Origin: JABAAE01 sp905480545
Lineage (GTDB): Bacteria; Planctomycetota; Planctomycetia; Pirellulales; Pirellulaceae
Direction: 5' to 3'
DNA length: 64,000 nucleotides
Assembly: GCA_943788025.1 (NCBI GenBank)
Contig: CALSOR010000003.1
Coordinates: 124,001 to 188,000, forward strand
The position numbers and the translations under genes were made by a program. The notes beneath the pieces were generated by a model. The model searched no databases. It was not told the DNA's origin and saw only the letters and a list, made by a program, of their open reading frames with translations. Shown piece after piece: positions 44,513 to 54,344 of this stretch. Position 1 is the stretch's first letter, and each line of letters starts with the position of its first letter.

Positions 44513-45073
44513 ATGTTGGATGTGAAAAAATATGGACGATTGGCCGAGCTGATTCCCGATCAAGGTTTGGTCGCGTTGGATGCTGGAACTCCCGTCGATG
44601 CGAACTATGCCAAACTCGCCAAATGTTCCGCGGGTGAGCTGTTTCCTGAAACGAAAAACTTAGTGTGTGCAGAATGCTGCGTTTCAGCCCTTTGGTTATT
44701 CAATAATTATCTCGACGAATCCCATACCATCAGTCAGAGCATTCACGAACCAATCGGCAGCTATCTACATGGAATCATGCACCGCCGCGAAGGCGATTTC
44801 TCAAACGCAAAATATTGGTTCAATCGTGCTGGGGATATTGATGCCGTTGCTTTAATGACCGATTTGATGTGGACGGAGATTGGATTAAGTGACGTATTTT
44901 CGGATGAAAAACGATTTTCGCCAGTTAAGTTCGTTGATGTGGTCAAAGCCCAAACATTAAATAGTTCAACCAGTTCTAATAACGGTTTATCCGAGTTAAA
45001 ATTAGAAAAAATCGCGTTTTTGGAACTGCTATCTGTCTTTGATTGGTGTTTTGTGACTGCCAGTGACCCCTAA
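44513..45073 (+). CDS. Conserved hypothetical protein
   Basis: 186 aa, function unknown. The segment GSYLHGIMHRREGDFSNAKYWFNRAG (about 84-110) is strongly patterned and reminiscent of a small bacterial family of hypothetical proteins with the HGIxHRREGDFxNAKYW signature; its role is not known to me. No signal peptide or membrane helix. It is transcribed divergently from mch, 85 bp apart, and may be regulated with it. Confidence 0.7.
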   Translation: MLDVKKYGRLAELIPDQGLVALDAGTPVDANYAKLAKCSAGELFPETKNLVCAECCVSALWLFNNYLDESHTISQSIHEPIGSYLHGIMHRREGDFSNAKYWFNRAGDIDAVALMTDLMWTEIGLSDVFSDEKRFSPVKFVDVVKAQTLNSSTSSNNGLSELKLEKIAFLELLSVFDWCFVTASDP

Positions 45074-45287
45074 TGCTGGATTAATCACCCCTGACGGATC
45101 ATGAGGGCTGTTAGTGTCCCGTCGGATTGGGGGTTTAAATAGTTTGGGAAATCTCTGGGTTTTATTCTGAAAAACGGGTGTTTCTGGTTGAATCTTCAGA
45201 AGTCGGCAATTACCCTATAAGAACACGTCGGAAGAGGCTGTGCGCTGATCTATCCGATCAGTTTAAACGAACATAATTGGAGAAGAA

Positions 45288-46352
45288 ATGAAGACCCAAA
45301 TCAAATCATTGATTTTGGCGGCGGTAATTGGACTTTTCGGAGCAGTTACGCAAGCTCAAGAGGCCGGTATTTCCGCACCAACGGATGTCACCATCAAATC
45401 TATCGGCCTGAACGCTGATGGATCCCTGGTTGGAAAGATCTCAACCGCGATTTCTTCCTTTGACGCGGCAACTCCTGCGGAAAAGCTTTCGGTTTCGATT
45501 TCCCGTAGTGGGAAAATCATTGGCGAGTCAAAAACCGATGAGAACGGTCGATTCGAGATCAAAAATGTGGGAACAGGTCGGTACAACTTGCTCGCTCATG
45601 GTGATCAAGCTTTGCTTGCGACTGGTGTTGAAGTAACCGCTGCGGATGACAAATCAACTGAATTTGAATTTGTTGCGATGCCAGCGCCACTGAAAGTCGC
45701 AACTACGATTTTGTCTAAGTACTCAAAGCAATTTGCCGAGTCAAAGCCATTGAAGGACACGAAAGTTAAGTTGGTTTCGGTGCAAGTGATTTCTCCGACT
45801 ACCTCTGAAGGCACCGTAAATGGTCGTGTTTCAAATTTAAATGGCGAGTTGGCGAACATCGCAAACGTTCTTCTGATTCAAGGGAACAACGTTGTGGCAA
45901 ATGTTGAAGTCAACAATGGTGCGTACTCGTTTTCTGCGGTAAAGCCCGGTGTTTACACTGTGATGGCTATAGCCGATTCAGGTTTTTCGGTATTTGGTTT
46001 GGAAGTCGTGGCGAGTGCAACTGTTTCGAACGTATCGTTCCGAAATAACCCAATTGACATCACCTTGGTAGCGGGCCAAACGCAAGACATTCTTCCCAGT
46101 GAAGAAGCAGGTTTGGTCTTAGACGCTGGGTTCGGCGCACCATGTTGTGGCGTTCCGGTTGACTCCTGTTGCGGAGCTGCCGGGGGTGGACTAGCAGGCG
46201 GTGGATTCGGCGGCGGTGGATTCGGCGGCGGTGGATTCGGCGGCGGTGGAATAGGCGGCGGTGGTGGACTTGGTCTAGCTATCGGTGCTACCGGACTTGC
46301 GTTGGGTGCTGCGGCTCTGGGCAATAACGACAATCGAGCCAGCCCTTTTTAG
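45288..46352 (+). CDS. Exported carboxypeptidase-regulatory-like domain protein with Gly-rich tail
   Basis: 354 aa. The ATG at 45288 has GGAG 5 nt upstream. A signal peptide (MKTQIKSLILAAVIGLFGAVTQAQ) leads into two transthyretin-like beta-sandwich regions: about 40-120 (LSVSISRSGKIIGESKTDENGRFEIKNVGTGRYNLLAHG) and about 175-250 (TVNGRVSNLNGELANIANVLLI). The tail contains PCCGVPVDSCCG (two CC pairs), a glycine repeat made of GGGFG units (about 300-325) and a final hydrophobic GLGLAIGATGLALGAAALG stretch. Such proteins are usually envelope-associated in planctomycetes. It has its own downstream terminator. Confidence 0.8.
   Translation: MKTQIKSLILAAVIGLFGAVTQAQEAGISAPTDVTIKSIGLNADGSLVGKISTAISSFDAATPAEKLSVSISRSGKIIGESKTDENGRFEIKNVGTGRYNLLAHGDQALLATGVEVTAADDKSTEFEFVAMPAPLKVATTILSKYSKQFAESKPLKDTKVKLVSVQVISPTTSEGTVNGRVSNLNGELANIANVLLIQGNNVVANVEVNNGAYSFSAVKPGVYTVMAIADSGFSVFGLEVVASATVSNVSFRNNPIDITLVAGQTQDILPSEEAGLVLDAGFGAPCCGVPVDSCCGAAGGGLAGGGFGGGGFGGGGFGGGGIGGGGGLGLAIGATGLALGAAALGNNDNRASPF
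46198..46262 (+). repeat. In-frame 15-bp repeats encoding GGGFG units
   Basis: GGCGGTGGATTCGGC recurs three times with a fourth diverged copy ending AATAGGCGG. It codes for the glycine-rich tail of the exported protein. Confidence 0.95.
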
Positions 46353-46385
46353 TCCGACCAAAGAATAAAACAGAAATTAATTGAA

Positions 46386-46410
46386 AAGCCGCGATAAACG
46401 CGGCTTTTTT
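46386..46410 (+). terminator. Rho-independent terminator of the carboxypeptidase-regulatory-like gene
   Basis: Stem AAGCCGCG/CGCGGCTT (46386-46393 with 46399-46406), loop ATAAA, followed by a T tract to 46410. It lies 33 nt after the stop. Confidence 0.9.
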
Positions 46411-46485
46411 CGTAGATTAACCTTGCCATTGTCAGCCAAATTTACGACAAAATGTCAACTTTAGACCATGGTTTAAGGATGGATT

Positions 46486-47484
46486 TTGGAAAACGACAAA
46501 ACAATTACGATTCTGATTCCTTGTTTTAACGAATCAGAGGTTTTGCCACTGCTTTATGAACGCTTGCGTCACCTAGAGCATCCGGAAGGATGTCATATAA
46601 GCGTGCTGTTTGTTGATGATGGTTCGACGGATAACACTTGGGAACAGTTGCATTCCTTTACAGTTGCACAATCAGATTGGAATGCGATTCGATTGTCCCG
46701 GAATTTCGGTCATCAACGGGCACTTTGGATCGGGTTGGAGAACACGAATTCTGACGCAGTATTTGTGATCGATGCCGATCTTCAAGATCCTCCGGAATTG
46801 ATCGCGGAATTCACCGCGAAATGGCTGGACGGTGCAGACGTGGCCTACGGTGTCAGGATGAAACGAAAGGAATCTTTCGTCAAACGATTTGCATATAAGT
46901 CGTTTTATCGAATTCTCGATCGAGTGGCTGACATCAAAATCCCATTGGACTCTGGTGATTTTTGTTTGATGGATCGAAGGGTTGTTCAAGCGATTCTGAC
47001 ATCCAAAGAGTCGATGCCCTTTATTCGTGGGTTACGGGCATGGGTTGGTTTTAATCAGCAGCCACTCCCTTATGAACGAAATTCGCGTGCCGCGGGCAAG
47101 GAAAAGTACAGCTTTCTAATGCTCTTGGATCTAGCGATTAACGGGTTGCTTGGTTACTCCAGAAAGCCGATTCGCTTGATTTCTTATTTGGCGGGTGCGT
47201 TGGTTTTGATTTCCATGTTAATCCTGGCGGGCGGTGTTTTCGGGCTCCTATCAAGCCTTATTTCAACGACAACTTTTTCTCTTCTTGCATTGGCATCGCT
47301 GGTTTTAATCTCGGCCGGTTCCATAACTGCAGCGATCGGCATCGTGGGTGAGTACGTCTTAAAAATCTATGAAGGTTCATCGGAAAGACCCGTTGCCATC
47401 ATGAGTGAATCGACGGTGGGAAAGTTGCCTTTCGAACGCGGCGCCAACATAATTTCGATTGGCATTGATAGAAAGGCCGCATAA
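46486..47484 (+). CDS. Family 2 glycosyltransferase, polyprenyl-phosphate type
   Basis: 332 aa from a TTG at 46486 with an AAGGATGG ribosome site. The catalytic domain has ILIPCFNESEVLPLL, VDDGSTDNTW, SRNFGHQRALWIGL, the metal site DADLQDPPEL (about residue 97) and DSGDFCLMDRRVV. Two C-terminal transmembrane helices (about 238-262 and 266-292) anchor it, as in DPM1/GtrB/ArnC-like enzymes that load a sugar onto undecaprenyl phosphate. Its stop overlaps the start of the next gene (TAATG). Confidence 0.9.
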   Translation: MENDKTITILIPCFNESEVLPLLYERLRHLEHPEGCHISVLFVDDGSTDNTWEQLHSFTVAQSDWNAIRLSRNFGHQRALWIGLENTNSDAVFVIDADLQDPPELIAEFTAKWLDGADVAYGVRMKRKESFVKRFAYKSFYRILDRVADIKIPLDSGDFCLMDRRVVQAILTSKESMPFIRGLRAWVGFNQQPLPYERNSRAAGKEKYSFLMLLDLAINGLLGYSRKPIRLISYLAGALVLISMLILAGGVFGLLSSLISTTTFSLLALASLVLISAGSITAAIGIVGEYVLKIYEGSSERPVAIMSESTVGKLPFERGANIISIGIDRKAA

Positions 47485-48882
47485 TGAAAGTGGTCATTGT
47501 TGGTGGTGGCGTGACCGGTCTATCTCTGGCTTTTTTGCTGACGAGGGCTGGTGTCACCGTAGAAGTGCTTGAGGCAAGCGATCGAGTTGGTGGTTTGCTA
47601 AACACGTTTGACGTCGGGAACGGTAAACGGTTGGAGTACTTTTATCATCATTTTTTTACACACGATGTCGAGATCAACTGGTTGTTACAGCAATTAGGAC
47701 TGGACTCGGACGTTTCATACGTCTCTTCAACCATGGGGATTTATAGAAACGATCGAGTCTATGACTTTAACGGCATCAGAGACTTGGCGTCATTTAATGC
47801 AATGAGTCTTTCAGGAAGGTTTCGATTTGGTTTGTCGTCCGCACTGCTTGCCTATCGAAAAAAATTTACCAAAGAAGAGCATCAAACGGCATTAAATTGG
47901 TTTTATCGAAACGCAGGAAATGACGCGACCGATGCGGTTTGGCGGCCGATGCTTGAGGTTAAATTTGGGGATAAGGCTGATCAAATTCCACTTGCTTGGA
48001 TCGCGGGTCGACTTCGGCAGCGTGTATTGTCACGCAGGGCGGGGAAGGAAAAGTTGGGGTACCTTTCGGGTAGTTTGCAAAAGCTCACCGATAAGCTTAC
48101 CCAAAGGTTACGTGAGTTGGGCGTGGAAATTCGATTGAATTGCCCCGTCAAATCCATTGATAAACGCTCGATGAACCGTTCCGGAAATTCCGAAATCCAG
48201 CTGGCGTCCGGCGATTGCATTAGTGATGCAGATCAAATCGTTGTTACGACGCCAACCACGATCGCATCAAGTTTTTTTCCAGAAATCTGCTCCACAATAT
48301 TCCAAAGAAATCTCGGAAATTGAATACTTAGGCGCGATCTGCACGGTACTTTCGTTACCGGAGAAACTCTCCGATATTTATTGGACGAATATAGCGGATG
48401 GAAATTGTGATTTCGGTGGTGTCATAGAGCAAACCACTTTGGTCGATAGCGAGCACTATGATGGTCAGCATCTGGTTTATCTTTCGAAATACGCGGCGTT
48501 AGAGGATCCAATTTGGAATTTATCTGACGAAGAGTTGGTGTCGCGGCAGATGCTGCAGTTGGAGTCAATCTATAAAAAGCCAATTCGTTCAACGTTAAAT
48601 CATTCGTGGGTTTTTCGAACAAAAACAGCGGCACCGCTGACTGATGTTGGGTTTCGTGATCGCGTTCCTGAATTTTCCACGCCGGTCAAGGATGTGTTCT
48701 TGGCTTCGATGTGTCATTTGTATCCGGAAGAACGCAGCGTCAATAACAGCATTCGCGTCGCAGCTGAAGTTGCAGCAGAGATGGGTTTCGATCAATCCGC
48801 GAAGATGGTTCCAATGGGAATTAGTGATGCTGGAAAAATAGGACGTGGTCGCGGCACTTGTTCGATTGCGAAAGCAGCCTAG
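47484..48882 (+). pseudogene. FAD-dependent protoporphyrinogen oxidase/UDP-mutase-like protein, interrupted by a +1 frameshift
   Basis: The ATG at 47484 (TAATG overlap) starts a frame with a Rossmann motif VVIVGGGVTGLSLAF and an EASDRVGGL FAD-binding glycine set, typical of the protoporphyrinogen oxidase / UDP-galactopyranose mutase type. In the seven-T run at 48272-48278 the frame changes and stops at 48323 in meaningless CSTIFQRNLGN. Removing one T restores SSFFQKSAPQYSKEISEIEY and the rest of the protein (from about 48279 to the stop at 48882), with WVFRTKTAAPLTDVGFRDRVPEF. The product would be about 466 aa. Because only this one base is wrong, an assembly error is plausible. Its coupling to the GT2 suggests a lipid-linked sugar function. 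Confidence 0.82.
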
Positions 48883-48995
48883 CGTCGATTTTCAAGCGAT
48901 TGGGTCGCTATTCGAACAGGCTGATCCCTCTCAATTTACGTGAAAATCGACCATTGGGTTCCATGACCCTTAGACAGCTCCTTCAAGAGCCCGCG

Positions 48996-49799
48996 CTATC
49001 GCAAGCTGATGGTGCCTCCATCAATTGCGTGGATGCTGCCAGTGACGAACGACGCCTCATCGCTGCAGAGATAGAGTGCAGCGGTCGCAATTTCGAATGG
49101 TGTACCCATTCTTCCGATGGGTTGGTAATCCGATAGTTCTTTCATCTTTTCGTCGACGTTGTCGGGAAAGTTTTTGGCTACGAATCCATCAACAAACGGT
49201 GTATGAATTCGTCCCGGCAAAATCGCATTGCATCGAATGTTCTTGTCGACAAAATCCTTTGCAATTGAATAAGTCATTGCCGTTACCGCGCCTTTACTCG
49301 CGGAATAGGCGAACCGCTCACCAATGCCAAACCACGCGACGGTTGATGCAATGTTGAGAATGACACCACCACCCGATTCGACAAAATGAGGCAAGATTGC
49401 ATGGCAGACGTTGTAGACTCCCTTTGAGTTTACATTCATGACTTTGTCAAAATCGGTCTCCGTAGTTGACGCCGCATTTCCGATATGAGCAATCCCGGCG
49501 TTGTTCACGACAATGTTTACAGGATTCTCCGACGTGATTCTAGCGATCGTTTCAGCAACCGCTCCATGTTGCTCAACGTTATTTTTTACAAACGTTGCCA
49601 ATCCTCCCGCTTCCACAATTTCTTTTTCGGTCGCCAATCCATTTTTTTCGTCCACATCGAAGATTACGACATGGCAGCCTTGTTTTGCAAATAAATCACA
49701 AATGCCTTTTCCTATTCCCGAACCACCGCCCGTCACAATAGCTCGTTTTCCATCAAGTCGAAACAATTGGTATGCTCCATTATCTGCGCCGGATTCCAA
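48996..49799 (-). CDS. Short-chain dehydrogenase/reductase, sugar-acid pathway candidate
   Basis: 267 aa. The fold is classical: GGGSGIGKGI (about 24-33), NNAGIAHIG, NIASTVAWFGIGERFAYSASKGA with catalytic Ser-Tyr-Lys, and PGRIHTPFVDGF. The C-terminal DEASFVTGSIHAIDGG matches the cofactor-lobe end. It resembles dehydrogenases acting on keto-deoxy sugar acids. The start drawn is a TTG at 49799. It is transcribed divergently from the xylonate-type dehydratase with a 78-bp gap, which supports a joint pathway (inference). Confidence 0.85.
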   Translation of the reverse strand: MESGADNGAYQLFRLDGKRAIVTGGGSGIGKGICDLFAKQGCHVVIFDVDEKNGLATEKEIVEAGGLATFVKNNVEQHGAVAETIARITSENPVNIVVNNAGIAHIGNAASTTETDFDKVMNVNSKGVYNVCHAILPHFVESGGGVILNIASTVAWFGIGERFAYSASKGAVTAMTYSIAKDFVDKNIRCNAILPGRIHTPFVDGFVAKNFPDNVDEKMKELSDYQPIGRMGTPFEIATAALYLCSDEASFVTGSIHAIDGGTISLR

Positions 49800-49877
49800 A
49801 TCTCATCGTGGCGCGGTAAAAGTTTGGTGTCGAAAGCCGTGGATTCATTCTAAATAAGTTGGGCAACGTTAAATAGC

Positions 49878-51707
49878 ATGCCAGAATTTGTACCCCCGAT
49901 TAAAGATTCGAGCTCATTTTCGAATGCCAACGCTGAATCGCCGATGCGAACTCGCAAACGCAGGAGAAGCGAGGAGTGGTTTAATGATCCCTCTGACCCG
50001 GAAATGACTGCGATTTATGTTGAGCGATTTTTTAACTACGGGATGACGGCTGACGAGTTGCAGTCTGGGCGCCCAATAATCGGTATCGCTCAAATTGGGA
50101 GTGATATTACACCTTGTAATCGAATTCACTTGCAAACGGTTGAGCGAACTCGAGATGGCGTTCGAGACGCAGGTGGAATTCCTCTTGTTTTTCCAATTCA
50201 TCCTTTGCAAGAAAGCGTTAGGCGTCCGACGGCGGCGCTCGATCGGAATTTATGTTATCTCGGTTTGGTCGAAATCTTGCACGGCTACCCCTTTGATGGA
50301 TTGGTCCTCACGACCGGCTGCGACAAGACGACTCCTGCGGGATTGATGGCTGCCGCGACAACCAACTTACCCACGATTGTCTTATCGGGTGGGCCAATGC
50401 TAAATAGCTATTGGGAAGGCGAATTGGCTGGATCTGGTGTCGCCCTTTGGGAGGCTCGTAAGTTACTGGCATCGAAGAAAATTGATTACGCCGGGTTCAT
50501 GAATATCGTTGCCGCAACAACCCCGAGCCAAGGGCACTGCAATACCATGGGAACGGCGCTAACCATGAATTGCTTGGCCGAATCGCTAGGAATGTCCCTT
50601 CCTGGCTGTGGTGCGATCCCAGCTGTGTATCGTGAACGCATGCAGATGGCCTATCAAACGGGAAAGCAAATTGTGCCAATGGTCGAGTCTGACCTCACGC
50701 CGGACAAAATCTTGACCCGAAAGGCGTTTGAAAACGCCATCGTTTCCACAAGCGCGTTCGGCGGGTCGACCAACGCGCCGCCACATCTTTGCGCGATCGC
50801 ACGCCACATGGGGGTAGATCTAAAGATTGAAGATTGGGAGACGCTGGGATATGAGGTTCCACTACTGGTCAATTGTCAGCCGGCCGGAAAGTTCCTTGGC
50901 GAAGCGTTTCATCTTTCCGGAGGTGTTCCCGTTGTTCTGAAAGAACTTCGAACAAACGGCCTGATTCACGGAGATTGTTTGACAGTCACTGGCCGTTCCA
51001 TTTCGGAAAATGTGAATCAGGCCGGCAAGCCTGATGGTAAAGTCATCATGCCCTGCAGTGCCCCATTACTGCAGAACGCTGGTTTTCAAGTGTTGAATGG
51101 AAACCTGTTTGATTCAGCCCTGATTAAAACGAGTGTCATCAGCGATTCATTTCGCGCGACCTATCTCTCAATTGACGAATCGTTTATCGCTCGAGCGATC
51201 GTTTTTGAAGGGCCAGAGGACTATCATGCGAGAATCAATGATGAAGAACTAGACATTGATGAAAGCTGTATACTCGTTGTGCGTGGAGTGGGTCCGGTGG
51301 GGTACCCGGGATCGGCTGAAGTCGTGAACATGCAACCGCCGGATCGGATGCTGGATGAAGGAATCGACACACTCCCAACCATCGGTGATGGTCGTCAAAG
51401 TGGCACATCCGCTAGTCCGTCAATTCTCAATGTTTCTCCGGAGTCGGCGATTGGAGGGAGTCTTGCGTTATTGGTGACCGGCGATCAAATTCGGGTCGAT
51501 CTAAGAAATCGCCAAGTTGAACTATTGATCGACGAAACAGAGTTTTCGCAGCGTCGTGAATCGTATGTGCCCCCCGATATCAAAAGCGACACGCCATGGC
51601 AAGAATTGTATCGCGGTTGCGTCGGACAATTGGGAACTGGTGGATGCCTTGATTTTGCAACGAAATACAAGAATGTTTGCGAAACATTACCCAGGCGTAA
51701 TCATTAA
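49878..51707 (+). CDS. IlvD/Edd-family sugar-acid dehydratase, xylonate dehydratase-like
   Basis: 609 aa. Dehydrates an aldonic acid (D-xylonate or a relative) to a 2-keto-3-deoxy acid. The three iron-sulfur cysteines are present with the spacing of pentonate dehydratases: Cys80 (DITPCNRIH), Cys148 (TTGCDKTTPA) and Cys221 (SQGHCNTMG). The stretch GRPIIGIAQIGSDITPCN and the RRPTAALDRNL, HGYPFDGLVLTTGCDK, GGSTNAPPHL and PSILNVSPESA blocks agree with xylonate rather than dihydroxy-acid dehydratases. ATG 49878 follows a 78-bp divergent region shared with the SDR gene, so an operator there may control both. Confidence 0.87.
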   Translation: MPEFVPPIKDSSSFSNANAESPMRTRKRRRSEEWFNDPSDPEMTAIYVERFFNYGMTADELQSGRPIIGIAQIGSDITPCNRIHLQTVERTRDGVRDAGGIPLVFPIHPLQESVRRPTAALDRNLCYLGLVEILHGYPFDGLVLTTGCDKTTPAGLMAAATTNLPTIVLSGGPMLNSYWEGELAGSGVALWEARKLLASKKIDYAGFMNIVAATTPSQGHCNTMGTALTMNCLAESLGMSLPGCGAIPAVYRERMQMAYQTGKQIVPMVESDLTPDKILTRKAFENAIVSTSAFGGSTNAPPHLCAIARHMGVDLKIEDWETLGYEVPLLVNCQPAGKFLGEAFHLSGGVPVVLKELRTNGLIHGDCLTVTGRSISENVNQAGKPDGKVIMPCSAPLLQNAGFQVLNGNLFDSALIKTSVISDSFRATYLSIDESFIARAIVFEGPEDYHARINDEELDIDESCILVVRGVGPVGYPGSAEVVNMQPPDRMLDEGIDTLPTIGDGRQSGTSASPSILNVSPESAIGGSLALLVTGDQIRVDLRNRQVELLIDETEFSQRRESYVPPDIKSDTPWQELYRGCVGQLGTGGCLDFATKYKNVCETLPRRNH

Positions 51708-51788
51708 GGTCCGTTTCGGATCGCTCGTCGACAATTTTTTGAAATGCTTTGCCTACACCTACCGAGGAGGCGTGCCCGTGGAACTGGG

Positions 51789-53099
51789 CTATCGAAGAAT
51801 GCCTTCTCGAGATTTAAGTCTTACGACAATTTCTTTTACAGTCTCATCGCGTCGTATCGTCAAACGCACGGGCGTTCCGACCTGCTTTGACGAAATCGCA
51901 AGTGACAATTCCGAAAAGGAAGTGATTTCGTCTTCGTCGACTTTGAAAATGACGTCACCTCGTTTTAATCCTGCTTCAAGTGCAGCAGACTCCGGCGAAA
52001 CCATCGAAACAAAACTGCCTTTTCCATCGACTGGCTCACCCGTACTCGGTCCGTAAACACCCAGGTAGCCTTGTCCGGTAGCCGTAACTGCCACCAATTT
52101 CGAACGTTCCAGTTTTGCCTTGAATTCGCGGACCTCGTTCATTGAATACTTGCATCGCGTAAAGGTAATCGACCTAAGCGTGGGCAACGTCAAGATTGCA
52201 TCGAGATAATCTTTTGAAATGTTCTTTTCGACAAATTCGAGTTTTCCTAGATTGAACATCATCCTGAGTTCCCTCAGATCGTCTGGACTGCCCGTCCACG
52301 AATCACCGATGACCACATTTTGCGGTGGGCCACCCGATCGTGATTCGTCGATGCGGTTTTCCAAATCGATCATTCGCCCAGCACGATCAAGTAAAAGCCT
52401 CCGGCCATTGACCACGACAATGCTTCCGCCTTCGGTCATGGCTTCATTTGCATTGTTTTTGACGTTATTTACGGTGCTGTCCACTTTTCCCTCTTGGAGG
52501 TTTTTCAGCTCTTGAATCTCAGCAAGGACATTTTTCAGATTGGGCGCTGAACGCTTGATTGTTTTGACTTGCTGGTCCAGATCTGTTAGCAAGATCATGC
52601 CCATGCCGCCAAAGCTTACGTCGGAAGAGACCGTCGCACCTAATTTGGAAACCTTCGAAACCGTTCGTTTGATTTGAGCAGACTTCCATTCGTCTATGGC
52701 ACTGATTGACCATTGATTAAATCGATTGCGAGTTAAATCCGATAGTTGATTGGAGGCTTTAAGGATCAGTTCAAGCGTGTCTAGATCCGATGTCAATGCG
52801 ATTTCTTTCAAGATCTCAACTGCGACAAATGACAGCTGTACGTCCTTCGCTTCCACCAAATTCAGCAATGGCGGAATTGCGATTTTTCCAGCCTCAACGA
52901 TTTGACGACGGGCGTTCGTTCGAACGGAATAGGAATTCGAATTTAAATTTCCAATGCATAAACGAATGTCTGCCTTTCCATTTTTCGAATCAGGCAACAG
53001 CTGATCGTCATGGACTATCTTTTCGACAACATCAATTTGAAGTGCAACCGACGACTGTACGCAGCAAAGAAAAATTAATACGCTTAAAATAGATTTCAT
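51789..53099 (-). CDS. Exported protein with HEAT-like helices and C-terminal PDZ domain
   Basis: 436 aa. Signal peptide 1 to about 19. The N-terminal third is a short HEAT-like array (SYSVRTNARRQIVEAGKIAIPPLLNLV, VQLSFVAVEILKEIAL). A linker region contains a GSIVVVNGRRLLLDRAGR strand pair. Residues of about 275-335 resemble a degenerate leucine-rich segment (LEFVEKNISKDYLDAILTLPTLRSITF). The PDZ domain spans about 345-430 (GYLGVYGP ... SAALEAGLKRGDVIFKVDEDEI). It has no protease domain. It is probably a periplasmic scaffold; partner unknown. Confidence 0.78.
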   Translation of the reverse strand: MKSILSVLIFLCCVQSSVALQIDVVEKIVHDDQLLPDSKNGKADIRLCIGNLNSNSYSVRTNARRQIVEAGKIAIPPLLNLVEAKDVQLSFVAVEILKEIALTSDLDTLELILKASNQLSDLTRNRFNQWSISAIDEWKSAQIKRTVSKVSKLGATVSSDVSFGGMGMILLTDLDQQVKTIKRSAPNLKNVLAEIQELKNLQEGKVDSTVNNVKNNANEAMTEGGSIVVVNGRRLLLDRAGRMIDLENRIDESRSGGPPQNVVIGDSWTGSPDDLRELRMMFNLGKLEFVEKNISKDYLDAILTLPTLRSITFTRCKYSMNEVREFKAKLERSKLVAVTATGQGYLGVYGPSTGEPVDGKGSFVSMVSPESAALEAGLKRGDVIFKVDEDEITSFSELSLAISSKQVGTPVRLTIRRDETVKEIVVRLKSREGILR

Positions 53100-53386
53100 C
53101 TTCGAAACTCCGTCACTTTGATTCGGCGGAAAATCTGAATTTGCAACCGGTCCTTCATTGTGCTTGATCGAATCTCGATGGCCAATGGTTTGATGGATGC
53201 GTTAACAGTGTATTTTACCGAATTCGTCGCTGCAAACTACAAATGAGTTACAAAAACGGCGTGGCTTTGTCTATACCAATCGCTGTCGCCTAGCCGGCGG
53301 TCTTTGTCAGACTGCAGCATTTGTTCGAATGGGAATAACCGCAATTGTGATCATTAACGCACTGGCTACAAAGATCTGGACTGAAT

Positions 53387-53644
53387 ATGCGTTGTAAAAG
53401 GTGTGGAATTCAACTCACCGCAAATAACTTGGACAATTGTCCGAATTGTGGCCCTCTGGTATTTGGAAAACGAAGCTGGTTTGAGGTCATCATCAGTTTG
53501 TCTTTCGCCTTCCCTTTCTCGCTAATCTACGTAATTGCTCTGTCAATCATTGCGTACGTGTTAACTGGGTCGTTTGCTTTCACCCTTTTTTCGATTGGCG
53601 CCTTGTTGATTTTCTTTTTTGTGTTGCCGCGTTTCATTTTATGA
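53387..53644 (+). CDS. Small zinc-ribbon membrane protein
   Basis: 85 aa. Two CxxC pairs (MRCKRCGIQL and NCPNCGPL) form an N-terminal zinc ribbon, followed by two hydrophobic helices (about 33-58 and 60-83). It is a small membrane protein of unknown function. The 53100-53386 gap to the divergent PDZ protein contains nothing else that I can support. Confidence 0.65.
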   Translation: MRCKRCGIQLTANNLDNCPNCGPLVFGKRSWFEVIISLSFAFPFSLIYVIALSIIAYVLTGSFAFTLFSIGALLIFFFVLPRFIL

Positions 53645-54069
53645 CTCGCTTTTGGGGTCACTGGGCTTGTCTCGGTTTGGGATCACAGAGGCGAAGACGG
53701 ACGCTTGCTTCCATGTTTCCATTTTAATGGTTGCATTTTGTGTCCTGCCGAAACTGAGTTATCCATGATTTCAATGATTTAATCCAAAATTGGTTTTGCA
53801 TTTGACACGATATTGGACAGCGAAATCTTGTGTGTGGTTGGTGCTGGATTTTTGGATTGAATTCAAGAGAAAATGTAGTTGTAAATTGTTTTCGTTCATG
53901 GTTGCCTCGTCTTGGGTTGTCTTCCACTGTCTTTGATACAGGAAGAAAAATTTGATTTTCTTAGAAACACGGCAAAGCATTTTTCGAGCGAAACTGACAA
54001 CCTTAAGATTAGCTTTTGCCGATGCTGATGGATTGGATTTGGTTTTCAACTGGTATCATGTGCAGCGTG
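53645..54069. other. Intergenic region without a supported gene
   Basis: 425 bp. Short A/T-rich frames occur on both strands, but none has start, ribosome site and protein-like composition. The minus-strand stretch just below 54070 may hold the last, scrambled residues of the DUF1559 remnant. Confidence 0.5.
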
Positions 54070-54320
54070 TCAGCCACCCAAACGAGTCCCACCTAATTCG
54101 TAGGGCGACGCCTCCCAATCGACTTGGAAATCTTCCGGTTTAGTCCATGGGACGAATTGGTTGGCATCGACTAACAGGATCGCGTTGCTTGTTTTTCCTT
54201 TGAGGTTGTTGTAACTCTTTCGCTTCTTCATTCCAAAAGCCGTTCCGGTTCCGGATACTGCCAAAAATTCCGTTTTGCTTGCCTCGACGCTGCCGGGATT
54301 ACGAATTGACCATGGGCATT
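54070..54320 (-). pseudogene. Remnant of a DUF1559 protein (C-terminal part)
   Basis: The minus-strand frame reads PGSVEASKTEFLAVSGTGTAFG, then LKGKTSNAILLVDAN, VPWTKPEDFQVDW and LGGTRLGG, which matches the late part of DUF1559 planctomycete pilin-like proteins (VxGPGTAF ... GTSNTILLVE ... VPWTKPEDL ... LGGxHxGG). It ends abruptly at 54070, and the N-terminal helix and most of the body are missing. A decayed fragment next to the broken ABC gene. Confidence 0.75.
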
Positions 54321-54344
54321 CTGTTTATAAGGGTGATGTTGTGA

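Noticed and set aside
45074..45170. Long imperfect hairpin after the 44513-45073 gene as a terminator
   Set aside because: The arms (CTGACGG/CCGTCGG) pair but the loop is long and no T tract follows directly.
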